8,899 bases of DNA from Prevotellaceae bacterium UBA1786 (lineage in GTDB: Bacteria; Bacteroidota; Bacteroidia; Bacteroidales; Bacteroidaceae): assembly GCA_002314525.1 (NCBI GenBank), contig DCGE01000171.1, positions 912 through 9,810 of the forward strand. Reading direction: 5' to 3'. The position numbers and the translations under genes are program-made. Every line of letters begins with the position of its first letter. Positions within the stretch are counted from its first letter, which is position 1. The notes beneath the pieces are model-generated. The model was not told where the DNA came from. It did not search any database and was given only the letters and a program-made list of their open reading frames with translations. Of the stretch, positions 1-4,700 are shown piece after piece.

Positions 1-22
1 TAACCAACTGAGCTACAAGTCC
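1..22 (-). tRNA. tRNA gene, 5' part only (cut by window start)
   Basis: Read on the minus strand, the sequence starts with acceptor strand GGACTTG, then TA at positions 8-9 and the D-arm GCTCAGTTGGTTA, which is the canonical 5' third of a bacterial tRNA. The anticodon lies beyond the window edge, so the amino acid cannot be stated. It follows tRNA-Gln by 19 bases on the same strand and is probably co-transcribed with it. Confidence 0.75.
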
Positions 23-41
23 GAACCTTGCATAACTGTAA

Positions 42-113
42 TTGGGCTACCTGGAGTCGAACCAGGCTCTTCAGAACCAAAATCTGACGTGTTAGCCGAT
101 ATACTATAGCCCA
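42..113 (-). tRNA. tRNA-Gln (anticodon UUG)
   Basis: A complete 72-nt cloverleaf can be folded on the minus strand. The acceptor stem pairs TGGGCTA (113-107) with TAGCCCA, with discriminator A at base 42. The anticodon stem TCAGA/TCTGA encloses the loop TTTTGGT, giving anticodon TTG (bases 80-78), which reads the glutamine codon CAA. The T-arm is CCTGG-TTCGACT-CCAGG. The 3' CCA is not encoded and must be added after transcription. It is the first gene of a minus-strand tRNA cluster whose promoter lies at 144-175. Confidence 0.93.
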
Positions 114-122
114 ATCCTGGTA

Positions 123-138
123 GCATTTTTCGAAATGC
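123..138 (-). other. Small inverted repeat in tRNA leader
   Basis: GCATTT and AAATGC form a 6-bp perfect stem around a 4-base loop (TTCG on plus, CGAA on minus). It lies between the predicted start of the tRNA transcript (about base 137) and the 5' end of tRNA-Gln at 113, so it could fold at the very 5' end of the precursor. A role in processing or stability is speculative. Confidence 0.4.
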
Positions 139-143
139 GGATG

Positions 144-175
144 CAAAGGTATGAAAAAATTTGTAACAGACCAAA
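144..175 (-). promoter_or_regulatory. Bacteroidota-type promoter for the tRNA genes
   Basis: On the minus strand TTTG (175-172) is followed after 20 bp by TACCTTTG (151-144), matching the Bacteroidota primary sigma consensus TTTG / 19-21 bp / TAnnTTTG exactly. Transcription would start near base 137, about 25 nt before tRNA-Gln. It overlaps the opposing psd promoter by 16 bp. Confidence 0.7.
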
Positions 176-191
176 TTTTTTGCTATCTTTG
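160..191 (+). promoter_or_regulatory. Bacteroidota-type promoter for the psd-queA operon
   Basis: TTTG (160-163), a 20-bp spacer and TATCTTTG (184-191) match the Bacteroidota -33/-7 consensus. Transcription should start around base 198, leaving a leader of about 20 nt before the psd ATG at 217. No other convincing promoter is seen between here and 4384, so this probably drives all six genes. Confidence 0.72.
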
Positions 192-216
192 CACAAAATT
201 TATGTGAACTGAATAA

Positions 217-909
217 ATGAAATCTACAATTCACAACAAACGACGTAATAATATCCGCCTGCATAGTGAGGGAAAGGAGACTTTGATTATCGCCACATTG
301 GTGATGGCCGGGGTGGTTTATCTTTGTATGCATGTACTGGATTTTTCATGGTATGCGTGGGTTATCCTGGCGGTTTTCCTTGTGGTTTATCTGATTCTAC
401 TGAATTTCTTCCGTTGTCCTATCCGAATGTTCCAGGGGCCGACCACGGAATCGATCGTGGCTCCTGCTGACGGTCATGTGGTGGTGATTGAGGAGGTGGA
501 AGAGAAGGAGTATTTCCATGACAGACGTCTGATGGTCAGTATATTCATGAGTCTGACCAATGTGCACGCAAATTGGGTTCCTTGTGATGGGAAAGTCATA
601 AAAGTCAGTCATCAGGACGGTAACTTCATGAAGGCTTATCTGCCCAAGGCAAGTACTGAGAACGAACGTTCGATGGTGGTGATCAAGACTCCTCATGGTC
701 AGGATATAATGGTACGTCAGGTTGCCGGTGCCATGGCACGACGTATCGTGACTTATGTAGAAGAAGGAATGAATTGCTATATTGACGACCATCTGGGGTT
801 CATCAAGTTCGGTTCGAGAGTGGATCTGTATCTGCCGCTTGGCACTGAGGTGATGGTGAAGATGGGTCAGGCAACGGTAGGTGATGAAACACTTATTGCG
901 AGACTATAG
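217..909 (+). CDS. psd: Phosphatidylserine decarboxylase proenzyme, short form
   Basis: Converts phosphatidylserine to phosphatidylethanolamine at the inner membrane. The 230-residue protein has two hydrophobic segments near the N terminus (about residues 22-40 and 45-65), then the decarboxylase domain. D85 (in PADG), H117 (in NVHANW) and S200 fit the Asp-His-Ser triad known to drive self-cleavage in this family. The cleavage site is the G199-S200 bond of FGSR, where classical enzymes have LGST, giving a beta chain of about 199 residues and a pyruvoyl-bearing alpha chain of about 31. The short length and FGS motif fit the small subgroup common in Bacteroidota. It is first in the operon, and its product pathway is continued by pssA 22 bp downstream, which supplies its substrate. 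The start is the first ATG after the promoter. Confidence 0.95.
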   Translation: MKSTIHNKRRNNIRLHSEGKETLIIATLVMAGVVYLCMHVLDFSWYAWVILAVFLVVYLILLNFFRCPIRMFQGPTTESIVAPADGHVVVIEEVEEKEYFHDRRLMVSIFMSLTNVHANWVPCDGKVIKVSHQDGNFMKAYLPKASTENERSMVVIKTPHGQDIMVRQVAGAMARRIVTYVEEGMNCYIDDHLGFIKFGSRVDLYLPLGTEVMVKMGQATVGDETLIARL

Positions 910-931
910 GCTTTGCAGTTAGGAATTGACA

Positions 932-1678
932 ATGAAGAAACATATTCCAAATATGATTACGTGCTGTAACCTGATATGTGGTTGCATTGCGGTGTGGCTG
1001 GGATTCGGCCATAATTTCGGTGGGGCGTTCGCTTTCATCATGTTGGGTGCGCTTTTTGATTTCTTTGATGGAATGACGGCGAGGAAGTTGGGTGTTTCGG
1101 GACCTATGGGCGTGGAACTCGACAGTCTGGCTGATGTGGTGACTTTCGGTGTGGCTCCTGGAGCTATGCTTTTCACACTTATGTGTGAGGTGTGCTATCC
1201 GATATTTATGTATAGTACATTCTGGTTCAAGGTGATGCCTTTCACTGCGTTCCTGGTTCCTGCATTTTCTGCATTGAGACTGGCAAAGTTCAATATCGAT
1301 GATCGTCAGCACACCACTTTCATGGGAATGCCTACTCCTGCTAATGCCCTATTCTGGAGTTCGTTGCTGTTCAGTTGTCCGGACTATTTGAAGTCGCCAA
1401 TGTTCAATGCCCTGTGGCTGTTCCTGTTCATCGTGATGTTCTGCTGGCTGCTGGTCAGTGAGGTTCCGATGTTCAGTCTGAAGATGAAGAACATGAAGTG
1501 GGCTGATAACAAAGTACGATTCATATTCCTCGGACTGTGTGCGGTGATTTTTGCCGTATGTCTGATTGCCGGACTGTCTGAAGGACATGTCTTTGTGAGT
1601 CTTGGCAGAGGCATGGCTATGTGTATTGGCCTGTATATCTTAATCAGTTTGGTTCAGACGAAATGTTGCAGATACTGA
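932..1678 (+). CDS. pssA: CDP-diacylglycerol--serine O-phosphatidyltransferase
   Basis: Transfers phosphatidate from CDP-diacylglycerol to L-serine, making phosphatidylserine for Psd. The 248-residue polytopic membrane protein carries the complete CDP-alcohol phosphatidyltransferase signature: D43, D46-G47, A50-R51, G60, D64 and D68, the aspartates that bind metal and substrate. Several hydrophobic segments follow through the C terminus. I chose the ATG at 932 (MKKHIPNM) rather than the in-frame TTG at 926: it is a stronger codon and has AGGA at 921-924 upstream at usable spacing. The gene follows psd by 22 bp and its end overlaps the next reading frame by 16 bp, which suggests translational coupling. 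Confidence 0.94.
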   Translation: MKKHIPNMITCCNLICGCIAVWLGFGHNFGGAFAFIMLGALFDFFDGMTARKLGVSGPMGVELDSLADVVTFGVAPGAMLFTLMCEVCYPIFMYSTFWFKVMPFTAFLVPAFSALRLAKFNIDDRQHTTFMGMPTPANALFWSSLLFSCPDYLKSPMFNALWLFLFIVMFCWLLVSEVPMFSLKMKNMKWADNKVRFIFLGLCAVIFAVCLIAGLSEGHVFVSLGRGMAMCIGLYILISLVQTKCCRY

Positions 1679-1902
1679 TATTCATCCTTGTTGTTTTCGT
1701 TATTCTTCTTGTCGTGGGTTTCGTGATCCTCGGAGTTATCGGTGCGAACCTCATGCGACTTGTCTTGTGGTTCAAGAGGTTGTTCTCCCACAACGAACCA
1801 CCTGAAGACCCGGAGCCGGAAACCAGAGGCCAGAAGCCGCAGGGAAGTCAGGTCATCGGTGATGATGAGGGTGAATACGTGGATTTCGAGGAGGTGAAGT
1901 AA
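1663..1902 (+). CDS. Small membrane protein, probable DUF4834 family
   Basis: A 79-residue protein of unknown function. Residues 3-33 form one long hydrophobic membrane segment, followed by a basic stretch (WFKRLF), an acidic and proline-rich linker, and the C-terminal end GEYVDFEEVK. This layout and ending resemble the Bacteroidota-specific DUF4834 proteins, which I recall lying beside psd/pssA; the family call is from memory. An upstream in-frame GTG at 1621 would give 93 residues, but the ATG at 1663 starts directly with the membrane segment and is preferred. It overlaps pssA by 16 bp and precedes tadA by 15 bp. A role at the membrane linked to phospholipid synthesis is only a guess from position. 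Confidence 0.75.
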   Translation: MLQILIFILVVFVILLVVGFVILGVIGANLMRLVLWFKRLFSHNEPPEDPEPETRGQKPQGSQVIGDDEGEYVDFEEVK

Positions 1903-1917
1903 TTATTCAGTGAGGCG

Positions 1918-2352
1918 ATGACACCCGACGAGAAATATATGAAGGAAGCGCTGGCAGAAGCCGGTGTGGCACGTGATGAAGGTGAGGTGCCGGTTGGTGC
2001 CGTAGTGGTGTGTGACGGACGTATCATCGGACGGGGACACAACATGACGGAACGGTTCCATGACGTGACTGCCCATGCTGAGATGCAGGCCATCACTGCC
2101 GCCGCTGACTATCTTGGAGCGAAGTATCTGGATAAGTGTACTCTGTATGTTACCGTGGAGCCATGTGTGATGTGTGCCGGTGCAATAGGATGGAGTCAGA
2201 TGGGACGGTTGGTCTATGGTGCCAGTGATGACAAACGTGGGTTCATGACGTTTGCCCCGCAGGCTCTGCATCCTAAGACAGAGGTGGTGAGTGGGGTGAT
2301 GGAAACTGAGGCCTCACGGTTGATGAAGGAATTCTTTAAGGCCAAACGATGA
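1918..2352 (+). CDS. tadA: tRNA-specific adenosine deaminase
   Basis: A zinc deaminase of the cytidine/deoxycytidylate deaminase fold, 144 residues. It most likely converts adenosine 34 of tRNA-Arg(ACG) to inosine so that one tRNA reads CGU, CGC and CGA. The zinc site is complete: H53-A54-E55 (H ligand, E proton shuttle) and P82-C83-V-M-C86. The N-terminal helix and EVPVGAVVV strand are typical of TadA, as is the length. Other nucleoside deaminases share the zinc motif, so guanine deaminase is the main alternative, but VPVGAVVV and PCVMCAGAI favour TadA. It overlaps birA by 4 bp through ATGA, typical of coupled translation. Confidence 0.9.
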   Translation: MTPDEKYMKEALAEAGVARDEGEVPVGAVVVCDGRIIGRGHNMTERFHDVTAHAEMQAITAAADYLGAKYLDKCTLYVTVEPCVMCAGAIGWSQMGRLVYGASDDKRGFMTFAPQALHPKTEVVSGVMETEASRLMKEFFKAKR

Positions 2353-3089
2353 AACGAATACATCTCAGCGAGACAGACTCGACTAATACATATCTGAAAG
2401 AACTGATTCAGGCGGGAATTGACCTGCCTGAAATGTTGTTGGTGGATGCTGACTATCAGACAGGCGGCAGAGGACAGAGGGGCAATTCGTGGGAGAGCTG
2501 GAGGGGAGAGAACCTGACGTTCTCTATAGCCTTGAGACCGAAGAACGTAGATGCTTCGGAGCAATACATCATCTCGCAGGCGGTTGCGCTGGCTGTATGG
2601 AAGACGCTCAGTGATATGATGGAGGGCGTGACGATAAAATGGGCGAACGACATCTACTGGGCAGACAGGAAAGTGTGTGGGATTCTGATAGAGTGCGATC
2701 TGGTTGGAAACAAAGTGGGGAATTGTATCATAGGCGTGGGGCTGAATGTGAACCAGACGGTGTTCGAGAGTGATGCTCCCAATCCTGCTTCGTTGGCTCA
2801 GATAATAGGTTTCTCCTTGGAACGTGAAAAGGTGCTGAAGGCATTGATGGAGAACTTCGAAACCTATATGCAACTCGTGGAAGAAGACAGAAAGGACTAT
2901 ATAAGAACAGAATACAAGAGCCATCTTTACAGAAAGACCGGTTTGCATCCGTTTGAGGATAGGAACGGAGAAAGGTTTGAGGCGGAGATAGCCGATGTTG
3001 AGAACAACGGTATGCTCGTACTCAGGAAGAAAGACGGTGAAACAAAGAAATATGAATTCAAGGAGGTAAAATGGATACTAAACACATAA
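2349..3089 (+). CDS. birA: Biotin--[acetyl-CoA-carboxylase] ligase, monofunctional
   Basis: Activates biotin with ATP to biotinyl-5'-AMP and transfers it to the lysine of biotin carrier domains, such as that of acetyl-CoA carboxylase. The 246-residue protein starts straight into the catalytic domain (TDSTNTYLKE), so it lacks the DNA-binding helix-turn-helix of E. coli BirA and should be an enzyme only (group I). The biotin/ATP loop is G40-R-G-Q-R-G45; K97-W-A-N-D101 corresponds to the KWPND motif with Ala for Pro; K108-V-C-G-I-L-I-E115 is the conserved lysine strand. A short C-terminal domain follows from about residue 190. Its ATG overlaps the tadA stop, and its last 19 bp overlap queA. Confidence 0.93.
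   Translation: MKRIHLSETDSTNTYLKELIQAGIDLPEMLLVDADYQTGGRGQRGNSWESWRGENLTFSIALRPKNVDASEQYIISQAVALAVWKTLSDMMEGVTIKWANDIYWADRKVCGILIECDLVGNKVGNCIIGVGLNVNQTVFESDAPNPASLAQIIGFSLEREKVLKALMENFETYMQLVEEDRKDYIRTEYKSHLYRKTGLHPFEDRNGERFEAEIADVENNGMLVLRKKDGETKKYEFKEVKWILNT
3060..3066 (+). promoter_or_regulatory. Strong Shine-Dalgarno sequence of queA
   Basis: AAGGAGG ends 4 bases before the queA ATG at 3071 and lies inside the birA coding sequence. It supports that start even though it makes the genes overlap by 19 bp. The other genes of this operon show weaker sites or none, as is common in Bacteroidota. Confidence 0.6.
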
Positions 3090-4384
3090 GGATAAAGGAC
3101 TATAACTACGATCTGCCTGATGAGCGGATTGCCAAGTTTCCGTTGGAGGAGAGAGACCATAGTAAGTTGTTGATATATGGGAGAAAGGACGATAGGTTAG
3201 AGACGAGGGATGAGAGTGAGGGTGCTGAAAAGAGAAGGATAGAGGAGGCACATTTCTACAATCTGCCTGAATATCTGCCCAAGGGGGAACTGATGATATT
3301 CAACAACACGAAGGTCATTCAGGCCCGACTGAGATTCAGGAAAGACACAGGTGCACTGATTGAGGTGTTTGTGTTGGAACCATACAGTCCGATAGACTAT
3401 GCCGAGAACTTCAAGGCAGAGGGTCGGTGTGAATGGGTGTGCATGATCGGCAACCTGAAGAAATGGAAGAACGACAGTATGCTGACGCTCTCACTGACTG
3501 ACAAGGACGGAAAGGAATTGGTCCTCCATGCAGAGAAGAAGGGTGCGAAGGGCGCATCACACATCATCGAATTCACTTGGGAGGGAGATTATTCGTTTGC
3601 TGAGGTCCTGGACATGGCAGGTGAACTGCCTATTCCTCCATACCTGAACCGTGAGACTCAGGAGAGCGACAAAAAGACTTACCAGACTGTCTATTCAAAG
3701 ATAAAGGGTTCGGTTGCAGCGCCTACGGCAGGACTGCATTTCACTGACAGGGTACTGAAAGCCATTGATGAGGCTGGGATTGAGCGTGAGGAACTTACTC
3801 TGCATGTAGGTGCCGGTACATTCAAGCCTGTGAAGAGTGAGGAGATCGAAGGTCACGAGATGCATTCGGAATATATTGTCGTGAAGAGAGAGACCATTGA
3901 GAAACTGATCAGTCACGGAGGCAGGGCTATTGCCGTGGGAACAACTTCCGTGAGAACTCTGGAAAGCCTGTACTACATCGGCCGTAAACTGGAGAAGTCC
4001 TTGGATTTGAGTGAGGAGGAGTTGCATGTGGAGCAATGGGAAGCCTATGATGTTGTTCAAGGAGAACTTGAACAACAGTTAGGAGTAAGGAATGAGGAGT
4101 TAGGAATGGATAGGACAGTCCATTATTTGAATAACATCCTGAGGTATCTGGATGAGCACAATCTGAAGGCACTGCATACAAGTACACAGATAATCATAGC
4201 ACCGGGGTATAAGTACCACATAGTAAGGTGGATGGTGACAAACTTCCACCAGCCTCAGAGTACCTTGCTGCTGCTCGTTTCTGCCTTCATCGGTCAGGAG
4301 TGGCGGTCACTGTATCAGTATGCTCTTGACAATGGATTCAGGTTCCTGAGTTACGGAGACAGTATGTTCCTCACAGGCATCTAA
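3071..4384 (+). CDS. queA: S-adenosylmethionine:tRNA ribosyltransferase-isomerase, long form
   Basis: Transfers the ribosyl part of S-adenosylmethionine to 7-aminomethyl-7-deazaguanine at tRNA position 34, giving epoxyqueuosine, the step before queuosine. Family blocks are clear: IFNNTKVIQARL, GELPIPPYL, YQTVYSKIKGSVAAPTAG, LHVGAGTFKPV, EGHEMHSE, GTTSVRTLESL, TNFHQPQSTLLLLVSAF and FRFLSYGDSMFL. At 437 residues it is about 80-90 longer than E. coli or Bacillus QueA. Part of this is the longer central region of Bacteroidota enzymes before TQIIIAPGY. The rest appears to be two local expansions: residues about 38-57 (RKDDRLETRDES...) and about 327-346 (GELEQQLGVRNEELG), each built on heptanucleotide repeats. 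All conserved blocks remain in frame, so the enzyme is probably active. Its stop overlaps that of convergent rhaM. Confidence 0.92.
   Translation: MDTKHIRIKDYNYDLPDERIAKFPLEERDHSKLLIYGRKDDRLETRDESEGAEKRRIEEAHFYNLPEYLPKGELMIFNNTKVIQARLRFRKDTGALIEVFVLEPYSPIDYAENFKAEGRCEWVCMIGNLKKWKNDSMLTLSLTDKDGKELVLHAEKKGAKGASHIIEFTWEGDYSFAEVLDMAGELPIPPYLNRETQESDKKTYQTVYSKIKGSVAAPTAGLHFTDRVLKAIDEAGIEREELTLHVGAGTFKPVKSEEIEGHEMHSEYIVVKRETIEKLISHGGRAIAVGTTSVRTLESLYYIGRKLEKSLDLSEEELHVEQWEAYDVVQGELEQQLGVRNEELGMDRTVHYLNNILRYLDEHNLKALHTSTQIIIAPGYKYHIVRWMVTNFHQPQSTLLLLVSAFIGQEWRSLYQYALDNGFRFLSYGDSMFLTGI
3200..3220 (+). repeat. Degenerate heptanucleotide tract in queA, N-terminal loop
   Basis: Purine-rich units GAGACGA, GGGATGA and GAGTGAG follow each other with 7-base phasing. 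They encode part of a charged stretch (residues about 44-50) between the SKLLIYG and EEAHFYNLP blocks, where other QueA proteins have a shorter turn. The repeat character is weak by itself and rests on similarity to the other tracts in the window. Confidence 0.4.
4051..4077 (+). repeat. Perfect 11-bp inverted repeat inside queA
   Basis: TGTTGTTCAAG (4051-4061) and CTTGAACAACA (4067-4077) are exact reverse complements around the 5-base spacer GAGAA. The hairpin lies within the coding sequence, encoding VVQGELEQQ, and the heptanucleotide tract begins three bases later. No T-run follows on either strand, so it is not a typical intrinsic terminator. Confidence 0.75.
4081..4108 (+). repeat. Four tandem heptanucleotides inside queA
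   Basis: Two 14-base units stand in tandem and differ at a single base. Each is made of two heptamers: AGGAGTA plus AGGAATG, then AGGAGTT plus AGGAATG. They encode part of the GVRNEELGM segment (residues about 337-346), which looks like extra sequence compared with other QueA proteins. Confidence 0.7.
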
Positions 4385-4698
4385 TCCATGTGAAACATCT
4401 CTGGCAGTGGTATTGAGATAGGTGAGTTATCGGGGTTGGTGAGCATTATGTCAGCCATGTAGGCCCACCAGCGCTGTACTATCTCAAGATTGCCCATATC
4501 CTGACTGCCACCTTCGCCTCGTGTCTTCTGGAAGGCAAAGAGGATATTTGTCTCTTCGTCGAGATAGATACTGTAGTCAAACACACCTCCGTCGTGAAGC
4601 AACTGGCGCATCTCAGGCCAGAGTGCTGCGTGACGACGTTTGTACTCTTCCTTAAATCCGGGTTTAAGGAACATCTTGAATGCTTCGCGTTTTTCCAT
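4381..4698 (-). CDS. rhaM: L-rhamnose mutarotase
   Basis: Interconverts the alpha and beta anomers of L-rhamnose, speeding its entry into the RhaA/RhaB/RhaD catabolic route in the cytoplasm. The 105-residue length and sequence match RhaM closely: YKRRHAALWPEM contains the conserved active-site His (H23), followed by FDYSIYLDEETNILFAF, the paired tryptophans in VQRWWAYMADIM, and NPDNSP. Its ATG lies 2 nt after the stop of the C10 protease, so it is the last gene of the esterase-protease-rhaM operon. Its stop codon overlaps the queA stop by 4 bp on the opposite strand. No rhamnose isomerase, kinase or aldolase gene is in the window. Confidence 0.95.
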   Translation of the reverse strand: MEKREAFKMFLKPGFKEEYKRRHAALWPEMRQLLHDGGVFDYSIYLDEETNILFAFQKTRGEGGSQDMGNLEIVQRWWAYMADIMLTNPDNSPISIPLPEMFHMD

Positions 4699-4700
4699 TG

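Noticed and set aside
397..792. Minus-strand open frame of 131 codons inside psd
   Set aside because: It is fully antisense to a clear gene, has no recognisable motif, and its composition (many His, Ser and Thr) is that of a shadow frame.
911..926. Sequence AGTTAGGAAT between psd and pssA, similar to the heptamers in queA
   Set aside because: It is a single unit with no tandem copy; similarity of about nine bases could be chance.
893..1312. Minus-strand open frame of 139 codons opposite pssA
   Set aside because: It has no start signal or domain, and is rich in His, Arg and Ser as expected from the antisense of a membrane protein gene.
2214..2948. Minus-strand open frame of 244 codons opposite tadA and birA
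   Set aside because: Long, but it spans two well-supported genes antisense, has no domain or promoter, and the same region is conserved in the plus-strand frames.
4051..4077. Inverted repeat considered as an intrinsic terminator for either operon
   Set aside because: No T-run follows on either strand and it lies about 300 bp inside queA.
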